NCBI GenBank assembly: GCA_963770315.1
Contig: CAVYPC010000002.1
Span: 1,860,001-1,924,000, forward strand
Direction of reading: 5' to 3'
DNA: 64,000 nucleotides
Source of the DNA: VRUE01 sp963770315
GTDB lineage: Bacteria; Actinomycetota; Thermoleophilia; Solirubrobacterales; 70-9
Below the pieces are notes generated by a model, which worked only from the letters and a program-made list of their open reading frames with translations, ran no database searches and had not been told where the DNA came from. Both the position numbers and the translations under genes were made by a program. Below, one piece after another: positions 16,193 through 24,828 of this stretch (position 1 is its first letter; every line of letters begins with the position of its first letter).

Positions 16193-16897
16193 ATGGAGTC
16201 GCCCCGTCCCTCGTTCGCCGCAGTCGCTGTCACCGTGGGCGGGGTCGCCCTGCTGGCCGTAATGGTGCTGACGATCCCGGAGCTGCGCGACGCCTTCGAG
16301 GCGGCGCTGCGGGGCGACACGGCGGAGGTGCGCAGCCAGATCAAAGACCTCGGCGTGGCCGGGCCGTTGCTGATCCTCGGCCTGGCGCTGATCCACGCGG
16401 TCGTCTTCTACCCGGCGGAGATCGTCGACGCGGCGGCCGGCTTCGTCTACGGCTTCTTCCCGGCGCTGGCGCTGATGATGCTCGGCTGGATGCTCTCCGG
16501 GCTGATCTGCTTCGCCATCGGTCGCTCGGTGGCGCGCCCGCTGCTCGACCGCTGGTTCGGGACCGAGCGCTTCGAGCGGATCGAGGGGGCGATCGAGCGC
16601 GGCGGCGTCACCCTGCTGCTCGCGGTGCGGCTGATCCCGATCGTCCCCTTCAGCCTCGTCTCCTACGCCGCGGGCGCCGCCCGCGTCCCGCTCTGGCGCT
16701 TCGTCTGGACGACCGCCGTCGCCTACCTTCCGATCACCGTCCTCGCCGTCTACTTCGGCACCCGGCTCGAGGGCCTCAGCCTCACCGATCCGCTGGTCCT
16801 GGGAAGCGCCGCGGCCCTGCTCGCCCTCCTCCTGGCGGGCCACTGGATCATGCGCCGCGGCAGCGGTGCCCGGGGCGTCGCAGATTCGCCCGAGTGA
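16193..16897 (+). CDS. TVP38/TMEM64 (DedA-like, SNARE-associated) membrane protein
   Basis: 234 residues from the ATG at 16193. About five or six membrane segments; the family core is YPAEIVDAAAGFVYGFFPAL, then RLIPIVPFSLVSYAAGAARV with the Arg-Pro pair and the re-entrant glycine-rich loops typical of VTT proteins. VTT-domain proteins are linked to lipid flipping across the inner membrane. No ribosome binding site is seen and the start abuts a strong hairpin. In the ancestor without the IS element its stop was 14 bases from the end of the convergent protease gene. Confidence 0.85.
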   Translation: MESPRPSFAAVAVTVGGVALLAVMVLTIPELRDAFEAALRGDTAEVRSQIKDLGVAGPLLILGLALIHAVVFYPAEIVDAAAGFVYGFFPALALMMLGWMLSGLICFAIGRSVARPLLDRWFGTERFERIEGAIERGGVTLLLAVRLIPIVPFSLVSYAAGAARVPLWRFVWTTAVAYLPITVLAVYFGTRLEGLSLTDPLVLGSAAALLALLLAGHWIMRRGSGARGVADSPE

Positions 16898-16931
16898 GGC
16901 CCAGTTCGGGTCTACCCGATCCGCTTCACGG

Positions 16932-18475
16932 GAGGCTGTCGCACAAACCCCCTGCTTTTCGGTCCGTTCACGCCGAGAAAATGGGTCATGCCTCAGAACT
17001 TCCTCAGCTGTGACCGTGACCAGCCAATGCTGCTGCCGCCGGACCTGCGCGAGTGGCTCGACGAAGATCACCTCGCCTGGTTCGTGATCGAAGCGATCGA
17101 GGAGCTCGACCTCGAGCCCTTCTATGCCTCCTACCGCGCCGATGGCCACGGCCGCGCCGCGCATGACCCGAAGATGATGGTGACTCTGCTCACCTACGCC
17201 TACGCGGTCGGTGAGCGTTCCTCGCGAGGGATCGAGCGCCGCTGTCGCGAGGACATCGCCTTCCGGGTGATCTGTGCGAACCAGGCTCCCGACCACGCGA
17301 CGATCGCCCGCTTCCGGGTCCGCCATCAGGAGGCTCTCGGAGACCTTTTCGGTCAGGTGCTTCGCCTCTGCGCCGAGGCCGGACTGGTCGAGGCTGGAGT
17401 GATCGCCGTCGATGGCTCGAAGTTCGCCGCGGCGGCGAGCGACAGCGCCATCCGCACCTACGAGCAGATCGCCGCCGAGATCGTCGAAGAAGCAGGACAC
17501 ATCGACGCCGCCGAGGACGAGGTCCACGGCGATGCTCGCGGCGACGAGCTCCCCCAGCACCTGGCCCACGGTGAGGGCCGCCGGGCCTGGCTGCGAGAGG
17601 CGAAGAAGCGCCTCGACGCAGAGCGGGCCGAGCGGGAAGATCCGGTCCCAAGGGCACGCGAGGAGCGGCTCGCCCTCTGCCGTCGGCGGTTGGTCGAGGA
17701 CTGGCAGACCGAGCACCGGGCAAACCGCGACTACGAGGCCTATCGCGCTCGCGGAGTGATGAAGGACGGTCGCCCCTTCGGCGCCCCACCGAAGCCCTAC
17801 GAGCCGCCGGCCGAGCCCGAGGGCAAGGTCAACACCACCGACCCAGACGCAAAGCGAATGAAGTTCGGTCGCAACTTCATCCCCGCCTACAACGCCCAGG
17901 CCGTTACCACCGAAGGCCAGATCATCGTCGCCGCCGAGATCACCACCGAGGGTGTGGACTTCGAACAGCTCGACCCGATGATCTCCGCCGCCGAGCGGGA
18001 ACTCGAGGGCGCCGGCATCACCGAGTGCCCCGGGGTCGTCCTCGCCGACGCCGGCTACTGGTCAAACGGTCACATCGACGCCCTGCGCGAGCGCGGCATG
18101 ACTCCGATCGTCGCCCCCGACACCACCCGCAACCGGCCGCGGAAGACACGCCTCGGCGGGCCTTACGACTTCATGCGAAGAGTGCTCGCCACCGAGTCCG
18201 GCGGCACTCTCTACTCACAAAGACAGTGGATGGTCGAGCCGGTCTTCGCCCAGATCAAGGCGAACCGAAGGATCGAGCGCTTCAAACGAAGAGGCCTGGC
18301 AGCCGCAAGCTCGGAGTGGCGCCTGATTGCCGCCACTCACAACCTCCTGAAGCTCTACCGGCACTCCCTGGCGGCCGCGACAGCCTGATGGGGGGCCTTC
18401 GGGCGCCTGCCGTTTTCGCAGATGTCGGATTGCGGCGTCGTCGGCGCAAATCAGTGGGGTTTGTGCGACAGCCTC
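16932..18475 (+). mobile_element. IS1182-family insertion sequence, complete
   Basis: About 1.54 kb bounded by inverted repeats of 20 bases (GAGGCTGTCGCACAAACCCC at 16932-16951 and its exact complement at 18456-18475). One intact transposase gene fills the element. The flanks share CACG or ACG (16927-16930 and 18475-18478), consistent with a 3-4 base target duplication. Removing the element restores the sequence CCGCTTCACGCGGAAGCGG, a hairpin, within the end of the neighbouring subtilase gene. Intact ends and gene suggest recent insertion. Confidence 0.9.
16988..18388 (+). CDS. IS1182-type DDE transposase
   Basis: 466 residues. N-terminal LLPPDLREWLDEDHLAWFV and YDP-like AAHDPKMMVTLLTYAYAVGE are typical of the IS1182 group. 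The DDE residues are in VIAVDGSKFAAAAS, VVLADAGYWSNGH and QRQWMVEPVFAQIKANR. A long charged insertion (about residues 180-290) interrupts the catalytic core, as in relatives. The gene is intact, with a start 36 bases after the left inverted repeat, so the element may be active. Confidence 0.93.
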   Translation: MPQNFLSCDRDQPMLLPPDLREWLDEDHLAWFVIEAIEELDLEPFYASYRADGHGRAAHDPKMMVTLLTYAYAVGERSSRGIERRCREDIAFRVICANQAPDHATIARFRVRHQEALGDLFGQVLRLCAEAGLVEAGVIAVDGSKFAAAASDSAIRTYEQIAAEIVEEAGHIDAAEDEVHGDARGDELPQHLAHGEGRRAWLREAKKRLDAERAEREDPVPRAREERLALCRRRLVEDWQTEHRANRDYEAYRARGVMKDGRPFGAPPKPYEPPAEPEGKVNTTDPDAKRMKFGRNFIPAYNAQAVTTEGQIIVAAEITTEGVDFEQLDPMISAAERELEGAGITECPGVVLADAGYWSNGHIDALRERGMTPIVAPDTTRNRPRKTRLGGPYDFMRRVLATESGGTLYSQRQWMVEPVFAQIKANRRIERFKRRGLAAASSEWRLIAATHNLLKLYRHSLAAATA

Positions 18476-20877
18476 ACGCGGAAGCGGTAAACGGCGGGCG
18501 TGCTGTCGACGTTGCCCGCGACGTCGCGGGCCGCCACCCGCAGCACGTGCGGGCCGGGGGCAAATCGGCCGACGAAGCGCCGGCCGCATTCCCGGAACGG
18601 CTCGGCGTCGACCCGGCAGGAGAACGTCACGTCGCCCTCGCTTGCACCGAAGCGGAAGACCGCCTTCGCTTTCGCCTGCCGGGTCCGGATCGTGTGCGGG
18701 GGGTGCTTGCCGAAGAAGGTGCTCGGGCTGGGGTCGAAATTGGGCGCAAACGGGGGCAGCACGGTGGCCGGCGGGTTGGCGGTGGTGACCTTTTCTTCCG
18801 CTTCGCCGAAGGACGGAAGCGTTTCGCTGTCTTCGGTCGGTTCTCCCGGTTCGGAGACCGGCGGGGTGCAAACGGGCCCCGGTCCCGACCCCGGCGTGAG
18901 GAGCCTTTCGATCGCAGCGACCGCATCGATCAGGCCGGCCCCAACCGCGCACGGACCGAAGGTGCCGACCGGGGTCGCCCCTTCCTCGAGAGCCAGCCGG
19001 ACCTCCTCCGGAGTCGCCCCCGAATCTTCCTGCAGCATCAGCGCGGCGACCGCCGCGGCGTGCGGGGCCGCAGCCGAGGTTCCGCAGAACCTCCAGCTGA
19101 CTTTTCCCAGCGCTTCTTCGAAGGGGAACCCAAAGAAGGTGGTGGCACCGCAGTCGCTGGCGGCCACGTCCGGCTTGGAGAGCACCTCGGGAGGGAGCAG
19201 CGGAGCCGCCGCCGAGATGCCGTCATACGGCCCGAAGTAGTGGGTGACGGGTCCGCGCGAGGAGTAGCGCTCCGGTTCTCCTTCTTCGAAGATCGGAACC
19301 GGGACCGCCCCCACGGAGACCGCGGCAGCCGCGCCGCTGTGGCCGAAGATGGTCGGCCCGACGACGTCGCCCCCAACCGACCTTGGGTACTCGCTCGATT
19401 CGACCCCGCCCCCGTTCTCCAGCAGGGCGAGCTTGAGACGTGGGTTGGCGGCGTCGCCGCCGGTCGTCCCCCCGAGCTCGAGCGGATTGGCGGCGGCCCT
19501 GGCCGCCCCACAGGTCACGTCGCAGCGATCGATCGCCAGGGTGACGTCGACCGGCGCTTTGTTCGGATTCGTCCACCCGAGGATCTCGACCGGCTTCTGG
19601 GCAGCCGGATCCACATTGGCCGACTCGGTCTGGGCCACCGTGGCGTCGCCGTGGAGCAGATACGCGTCGAGATCGGTCGTGACCCCTTCCCAGGGCTGGG
19701 CCCACTGCAGATCGACCGTCAGCGTCGCTTTCGGTTCCACCGTGAAGCGGAAACCGGTATCGACGTGGCTGCCCGGGTTGAAATCCATGCAGTGCCCGGC
19801 GTAGGCGGGGGAGCCGGCGGGGCAGCTGCCGGCGTCGCGGAATTCCGCCGCTTCCCAGGACGCGATGTCGTTGCGGACGCCGGGTTTGGGTTCTTCGATC
19901 AGGTTGTCGTTCCCGGCCGCGGAGAAATAGGCGACCCCGTCGGCGGCCACGCGATTGGCCGCGACGGCGACCGGGCCGTCCTGAAAGAACGGCTCGTCCG
20001 GATAGAACACGTCGTCGGCGATCACCTGCGCGCCGGCGCCCTGAGGGGTCGGTTCGGCCAGCCGTTCGATGTTTTTCGCGAACGAAAACTCGCCGTTGAA
20101 CGCGGAGGCGAAAGCAAGCCCGGCGCCGGGGGCCAGATCGTGAACGATCTGAACCATCCCTCTCCCCTCGTCGGCCGCTTCTTCGGGTTCTTCGATGTCT
20201 TCCAGGACGTTGACCGGCGTCGGCTGACCGCACGGATTGCCGGCGCCCGGCAGGTCGCCGGATTCAATGTCTTCCTCTTCGTTGGTTTGGGGGGATTCGG
20301 CCCGGGCGAACGAGTCGGAGAGGATGCCGACCGTCACACCGCTGCCGTCGACGCCGAAGTCAGCTCTCGCGTTCGCCGCGTGGAGCTGTTCGTCGCCTTC
20401 TGAGACCACCGAGCCGGAGGGACAGGGGCCGGCGGCGACGACCGGGGCGAATACCTCGCTCACGCCGATTACCCGTGGGATCCCGGCAAGCGCCTTCAGA
20501 TCGACTGGCCTGGCCGCGACGGTCGCCGTCTGGTAGCGACCGCTGACGTTGACGACCTGTGCTCCGGCGGCACGCAGGTCGTCGACCGCCGCGGTGGCGC
20601 CGCGCTCGAAGCGGACGTCGACGAGGATTCGGTTGCCCCGGCGCATCAGGCTGCCGGGGCCGCTCAAGGGAAGGCTCAGCGCCCGCGCCTGCATCGCCGG
20701 CGAGGCCGAGCGGATCGAGGGCTTCGTCAGCTCGGCGAGGCGCGGCGAGAGGCCGCCTTCGCCCGAGCCACCGGCGGCGGCTCCGGCCGACGCCGGAATC
20801 AGACCGCAGACGAACATGAGGGCGGCGAGCGAGCAGAGCCCCCCGCGGGGACGGGGCGATTTCCCTGGTGGCATCAC
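18451..20877 (-). CDS. Secreted subtilase-like protein (S8 fold), 3' end rewritten by the IS element
   Basis: 808 residues with a signal peptide (SLAALMFVCGLIPASAGAAA). The protease fold runs from about residue 165 to 660: VTVGILSDSF holds the presumed catalytic Asp, YFSAAGNDN the oxyanion Asn and CGTSAAAPHAAAVAALML the catalytic Ser. The place of the usual HGTH helix reads DEGRGMVQIVHDLAPGA, so the catalytic His is replaced by Glu. After a Pro-rich linker comes a beta-sandwich domain (FSCRVDAEPFRECG, GPHVLRVAARDVAGNVDSTP) of a kind common in secreted actinobacterial proteins. The last seven residues and the TGA stop are supplied by the IS inverted repeat. Confidence 0.85.
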   Translation of the reverse strand: MMPPGKSPRPRGGLCSLAALMFVCGLIPASAGAAAGGSGEGGLSPRLAELTKPSIRSASPAMQARALSLPLSGPGSLMRRGNRILVDVRFERGATAAVDDLRAAGAQVVNVSGRYQTATVAARPVDLKALAGIPRVIGVSEVFAPVVAAGPCPSGSVVSEGDEQLHAANARADFGVDGSGVTVGILSDSFARAESPQTNEEEDIESGDLPGAGNPCGQPTPVNVLEDIEEPEEAADEGRGMVQIVHDLAPGAGLAFASAFNGEFSFAKNIERLAEPTPQGAGAQVIADDVFYPDEPFFQDGPVAVAANRVAADGVAYFSAAGNDNLIEEPKPGVRNDIASWEAAEFRDAGSCPAGSPAYAGHCMDFNPGSHVDTGFRFTVEPKATLTVDLQWAQPWEGVTTDLDAYLLHGDATVAQTESANVDPAAQKPVEILGWTNPNKAPVDVTLAIDRCDVTCGAARAAANPLELGGTTGGDAANPRLKLALLENGGGVESSEYPRSVGGDVVGPTIFGHSGAAAAVSVGAVPVPIFEEGEPERYSSRGPVTHYFGPYDGISAAAPLLPPEVLSKPDVAASDCGATTFFGFPFEEALGKVSWRFCGTSAAAPHAAAVAALMLQEDSGATPEEVRLALEEGATPVGTFGPCAVGAGLIDAVAAIERLLTPGSGPGPVCTPPVSEPGEPTEDSETLPSFGEAEEKVTTANPPATVLPPFAPNFDPSPSTFFGKHPPHTIRTRQAKAKAVFRFGASEGDVTFSCRVDAEPFRECGRRFVGRFAPGPHVLRVAARDVAGNVDSTPAVYRFRVRLSHKPH

Positions 20878-20912
20878 GAATTACGGTACCGGCCGGACGG
20901 CCGGAAATCTCA

Positions 20913-20955
20913 GTGTCCACGGGCTCGGCTGCGAGCCCTGTATTCATAAAGACAC
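20913..20955. promoter_or_regulatory. Two nested stems in the cspA-protease intergenic region
   Basis: The 242 bases between the protease start and cspA contain GTGTC (20913-20917) pairing with GACAC (20951-20955), enclosing GGGCTC (20921-20926) pairing with GAGCCC (20932-20937). The rest of this region has no gene; it must contain the promoters of both genes and the long untranslated leader expected of a cold-shock gene. No known riboswitch recognised. Confidence 0.3.
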
Positions 20956-21119
20956 ATCGGCCCCGGCGAAAGAGCGGCCTGGGTCCGCGCGGCGCGGGCG
21001 CCGACCCTGCTACGGTCCTCGCGTTAGGCCGGAAAGACCGGCAAAAGTTGTGTCTAGCGCTCGCGTCGTTGCTTCACCGCATGTGCCGCGTTCGCAGCAC
21101 ATGAAGTGGAGGCAATTGC

Positions 21120-21326
21120 ATGCCAACTGGAACTGTCAAGTGGTTCAGCGACGACAAGGGCTACGGGTTCATCACGCCCGACGACGGCTCGAAGGACGTC
21201 TTCGTTCATCACAGTGCGATCCTGGGTGAGGGCTTCAAGTCCCTGACCGAGGGTTCGAAGGTGAGCTACGAGTCCGAAGAAGGCCCCAAGGGCCCGGCCG
21301 CAGCGAGCGTTCAGCAGACCTCGTAG
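21120..21326 (+). CDS. cspA: Cold shock protein (CspA family)
   Basis: 68 residues, a single cold-shock domain. RNP1 is KGYGFITP and RNP2 is VFVHHSAI; both bind single-stranded nucleic acid. GTGGAGG eight bases upstream is a clear ribosome binding site. CspA proteins melt RNA structure and are abundant in growing cells. A strong intrinsic terminator follows, so the gene is transcribed alone. Confidence 0.96.
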   Translation: MPTGTVKWFSDDKGYGFITPDDGSKDVFVHHSAILGEGFKSLTEGSKVSYESEEGPKGPAAASVQQTS

Positions 21327-21350
21327 TCGCGCACCGCTCTTAGCGTCACC

Positions 21351-21375
21351 AGAGGCCCGCCTCCGGCGGGCCTCT
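21351..21375 (+). terminator. Intrinsic terminator of cspA
   Basis: Eleven-base perfect arms (21351-21361 and 21365-21375) with a TCC loop, followed by TCTTT. Placed 24 bases after the cspA stop. Confidence 0.85.
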
Positions 21376-21405
21376 TCTTTGCCCGCCCCCTACCCTGCCT
21401 GCGAG

Positions 21406-23235
21406 ATGACCACCCGAGACGACCTCCGAAACATCGCGATCATCGCCCACGTCGACCACGGCAAGACGACGCTGGTCGACGCGATGCTGTGGCAGAGCGG
21501 CGCCTTCCGCAAGGGCCAGGACGTGGCCGAGCGAGTGATGGACTCGATGGACCTGGAGCGCGAGAAGGGGATCACGATCCTCGCCAAGAACACGACCGTC
21601 AACTACAACGGCGTCAAGCTCAACATCATCGACACTCCCGGGCACGCCGACTTCGGCGGCGAGGTCGAGCGGGGGCTGACGATGGTCGACGGAGTGCTGC
21701 TGCTGGTCGACGCCTCCGAGGGACCCCTCCCCCAGACCCGCTTCGTCCTGCGCAAGGCCCTGGAGGCGAAGCTGCCGGTGATCCTCGTCGTCAACAAGGT
21801 CGACCGCCCCGACGCTCGCATCGCCGAGGTCGTCGACGAGGTCTACGAGCTCTTCCTCGACCTCGACGCCGACGACGAGCAGGTCGACTTCCCGATCGTC
21901 TACACCAACGCCAAAGCAGGCTGGGCGGCGCTGGAGGAAGGTGCCGAGGGCACCGACCTCACCCCGCTGATGGACCTGATGCTGGAGCGCATCCCGGCGC
22001 CCGAGTACGACCCCGGCCACCCCTTCCAAGCCCTCGTCACCAACCTCGACGCCGATCCCTACGTTGGCCGCCTGGCACTCTGCCGGGTTCGCCACGGGAC
22101 AGTTCGCAACGGGCAGCAGATCGCCTGGTGCCGGGCCGACGGCAGCGTCGCCCGGGCGGCGATCTCAGAGCTCTACGTGACCGAGGCGCTCGAGCGCGTT
22201 CCCGCGGCGGAGGCGGGACCGGGCGAGATCATCGCCGTCGCCGGCCTGTCCGAGGTGACGATCGGCGAGACGCTTGCCGACCCCGAGGATCCGCGACCGC
22301 TGCCGGTGATCGCCGTCGACGAACCCTCGCTCTCGATGGTGGTCGGGATCAACACCTCACCCCTGGCCGGGACCGAGGGCAAGAAGCTGACCGCGCGCCA
22401 GGTCCGCGACCGGCTCGACGCCGAGCTGGTCGGCAACGTCTCGATCCGCGTCACCGACACCGAGCGGCCAGACGCCTGGGAGGTGCAGGGGCGCGGCGAG
22501 CTGCAGCTGGTCGTGCTGCTGGAGATGATGCGCCGCGAGGGCTTCGAGCTGACCGCCGGGCAGCCGCAGGTGATCACCCGCGAGGTCGACGGCAAGGTCC
22601 ACGAGCCGGTCGAACGGCTGGCGATCGACGTGCCCGAGGGTCACGTCGGCGCGATCACCCAGCTGCTGGCCGGGCGCAAGGGCCGCCTCGACCACATGGT
22701 CAACCACTCGACCGGCTGGGTGCGGATGGACTACCTGGTCCCGGCCCGGGGGTTGATCGGACTGCGCACCGAGTTCCTCACCGAGACCCGCGGCTCGGGG
22801 ATCATGCACCACGTCTTCGACCGCTGGGAGCCCTGGGCCGGCGAGCTGCGCACCCGCCCCACCGGTTCGCTGGTGGCCGACCGGCGCGGATCAAGCGCCA
22901 GCCACGCGCTGATGAACCTGCAGGACCGCGGCACTCTCTTCATCGGCCCCGGCGAGGAGGTCTACGAGGGGATGGTGGTCGGCGAGAACGCCCGCTCCGA
23001 CGACCTCGACGTCAACGCGATCAAGGAGAAGCACCAGACCAACGTGCGCGCGGCAAGCGCCGACATCCTGGTCCGCCTCGAGCCGCCGAAACGGCTCTCG
23101 CTGGAAGCGGCGCTGGAGTTCCTGCGCGACGACGAGTGCGTCGAAGTGACGCCCGAGTCGGTCCGCCTGCGCAAGGTCGAGCTGGACAAAAACAGGCGCC
23201 AGAAGACCGCCCGCCAGAGCGCCCGCGTCGCCTAG
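21406..23235 (+). CDS. typA: Ribosome-associated GTPase TypA/BipA
   Basis: 609 residues, normal. GTPase motifs: AHVDHGKTTL (G1), GITILAKNT (G2), DTPGHADFGGEVER (G3) and NKVDRPDAR (G4). The C-terminal half has the EF-G-like domains III and V and the TypA-specific end (RGLIGLRTEFLTETRGSGIM). TypA binds the 70S ribosome and helps in large subunit assembly and stress adaptation. The ATG at 21406 follows a TACCCT box by nine bases and lacks a Shine-Dalgarno sequence. Confidence 0.96.
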   Translation: MTTRDDLRNIAIIAHVDHGKTTLVDAMLWQSGAFRKGQDVAERVMDSMDLEREKGITILAKNTTVNYNGVKLNIIDTPGHADFGGEVERGLTMVDGVLLLVDASEGPLPQTRFVLRKALEAKLPVILVVNKVDRPDARIAEVVDEVYELFLDLDADDEQVDFPIVYTNAKAGWAALEEGAEGTDLTPLMDLMLERIPAPEYDPGHPFQALVTNLDADPYVGRLALCRVRHGTVRNGQQIAWCRADGSVARAAISELYVTEALERVPAAEAGPGEIIAVAGLSEVTIGETLADPEDPRPLPVIAVDEPSLSMVVGINTSPLAGTEGKKLTARQVRDRLDAELVGNVSIRVTDTERPDAWEVQGRGELQLVVLLEMMRREGFELTAGQPQVITREVDGKVHEPVERLAIDVPEGHVGAITQLLAGRKGRLDHMVNHSTGWVRMDYLVPARGLIGLRTEFLTETRGSGIMHHVFDRWEPWAGELRTRPTGSLVADRRGSSASHALMNLQDRGTLFIGPGEEVYEGMVVGENARSDDLDVNAIKEKHQTNVRAASADILVRLEPPKRLSLEAALEFLRDDECVEVTPESVRLRKVELDKNRRQKTARQSARVA

Positions 23236-23282
23236 CCTCGTCCAGCTTCTATTGCATCTTCGCTCAGCAGTCGATTCGCGCG

Positions 23283-23311
23283 TTGACTACTTGAGATTTA
23301 TTGTTTAATTG
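23283..23311 (+). promoter_or_regulatory. Possible promoter of the secreted Cys-repeat gene
   Basis: TTGACT (23283-23288) and TAATTG (23306-23311) are 17 bases apart in the only AT-rich stretch of the region, 62 bases before the start codon. The -10 match is poor. Confidence 0.35.
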
Positions 23312-23372
23312 TGCTCGGAGCGCTTCTACGGGCGCTGGGCAGGGTCACCAACCGCCGAAAGGACCCAAGCGC

Positions 23373-24704
23373 ATGAACAGCAAGAAGAAGGCCCTAGCAC
23401 TCATCGTGATCGCCGTCGCCTCCCTGTGCGCCATCGGAGTCGCCACCGCCCAGGCGGCGCCCGAATTCGAAGCTCGGGAAGCCGTCGAACCGGAAGGCGA
23501 AGCGGAAGCATCCCCGGTCCACGCGACGCTGGATGCTGCCCAGGTCGGGACGGAACCGGTCAAACTGACCCTCGCCGGGCAGTCGATCACCTGCGAAGTG
23601 GCCACGGGCAGCGCCACACTGGCGGCCCCGTCGTCGACACTCACCCTCTCGCCCACCTACGGCAAATGCAAAGTGGTGTTCCTCGGCATCCCCTTTCCAA
23701 CCGAAATCAAAGTTGGATCCTGCACCTACGTGCACCACGCGAAAGAAGAAACCGAAGCCGACGTCTACAAAGCCCAGCTCGATATCTCCTGTCCCACGGA
23801 AAGCAAAATCCTGATCACGATCAAGAACACGGCCGGTACCAAAACCAAATGCCTGATCCACGTCCCGTCCCAGTCCGGCCTCTCGACGGTCAAGGTCAAA
23901 AACATGACAGAAGCGGAAACCGAAGATGTCACACTGGTCGACGAAGTCGAAGGCGTCAAAGAGACGGTCACAAACGGAGAAGAAACCTGCGGGCTCATAA
24001 CGCCCGGCGAATACACGAGCGGGAAAATGACCGGCAACACAACAGTCACCGCGACAGGCAAAGGAGAAGTCCCGCCGCCCAACCTGCGCATGGCCCAGAA
24101 ATTCCACTTCGCCGCCGAAGAAGAAGAAATTGCCTTCTTCGGCACCCAGAACACGAATCAGGAATTCGGCTTCGACCTCGGCAAAGTGAAATGCACCCAG
24201 ATGCTGATCGAAAACCCCAGCCTTCAGTTCGTGAACAACCTCTCGCCAGACGTGGAAGGCACCGAACTGGGGGCCGGCCCGTCGTACGAAGGCTGCGAAA
24301 TCAACAAAGAAAAAGTCGAAATCAACCTGAACGTCTGCTGGTTCAGGATCGCCGCTCTCAGGGTCGAGGCCGGCTGGTACGAAGCCGGCACATACATCGA
24401 AAACTGCTTCCCCAAAATGCGGATCGAAATCAAAGCTCCGAATTGCACGATCTTCATCCCCCAGCAGAGCGGCTTCAAAAAAGAGGGCCTGCGATCGGTG
24501 ACGCTCACCAACGTCGGGGCGGGGAAAAATCGTGAAGTCACAGCGACCTTCGTCATCTCCGGGATGAAATACGAAGAAGAAGGCGAAGGCTGCAAACAGC
24601 CGGGCAAAGCGACAGCGAACGGCACCTACAGCGGCACCGAGCGGCTCACAGCGGCGGAACCTGCCGGGCCATTCTTCCGCGGCCTGTGGGTGGAGAAAAC
24701 ATGA
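23373..24704 (+). CDS. Secreted protein with two Cys-rich repeats (paralogue A)
   Basis: 443 residues from the ATG at 23373. The signal peptide is ALALIVIAVASLCAIGVATA with AQA cleavage. Two related modules of about 170 residues follow: the first from ITCEVATGS to about residue 235, the second from VKCTQMLIE to the end. Each has SPTYGKC / GPSYEGC-like, then C, CPTESK / CFPKMR, C(L/T)I(H/F)(V/I)P(S/Q)QSG and a final cysteine, so about six Cys per module and probably disulfides. The gene at 35377 is a paralogue. Codon use differs from neighbours (GAA, AAA and ACA dominate). Function unknown; likely surface or matrix protein. Confidence 0.75.
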   Translation: MNSKKKALALIVIAVASLCAIGVATAQAAPEFEAREAVEPEGEAEASPVHATLDAAQVGTEPVKLTLAGQSITCEVATGSATLAAPSSTLTLSPTYGKCKVVFLGIPFPTEIKVGSCTYVHHAKEETEADVYKAQLDISCPTESKILITIKNTAGTKTKCLIHVPSQSGLSTVKVKNMTEAETEDVTLVDEVEGVKETVTNGEETCGLITPGEYTSGKMTGNTTVTATGKGEVPPPNLRMAQKFHFAAEEEEIAFFGTQNTNQEFGFDLGKVKCTQMLIENPSLQFVNNLSPDVEGTELGAGPSYEGCEINKEKVEINLNVCWFRIAALRVEAGWYEAGTYIENCFPKMRIEIKAPNCTIFIPQQSGFKKEGLRSVTLTNVGAGKNREVTATFVISGMKYEEEGEGCKQPGKATANGTYSGTERLTAAEPAGPFFRGLWVEKT

Positions 24705-24720
24705 CGACGGCCTGAGGGGG

Positions 24721-24777
24721 CGTTGCCCTCGAGGGCAACGCAAAGGGGCCGCCGGCACACACCGGCGGCCCCTTTGC
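24721..24777. terminator. Tandem hairpins between convergent genes
   Basis: A perfect 20-base palindrome (24721-24740) is followed by a hairpin with 16-base perfect arms (24740-24755 and 24762-24777) and a six-base loop, ending in CCCTTTGC on the plus strand. It probably terminates both the secreted protein gene and the acyl-CoA dehydrogenase gene. Confidence 0.75.
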
Positions 24778-24828
24778 AATCTGACTGGGATTGGCTGGGC
24801 CGCTCCCAGCCCATGTGGCCGGCCGGCG

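Noticed and set aside
13897..16344. 815-codon minus-strand frame across recD2
   Set aside because: Pure antisense shadow; recD2 carries all helicase motifs on the plus strand.
18025..20403. 792-codon plus-strand frame running from the transposase into the protease region
   Set aside because: It is out of frame with the transposase and antisense to the protease, with Arg/Gly-rich composition and no domain.
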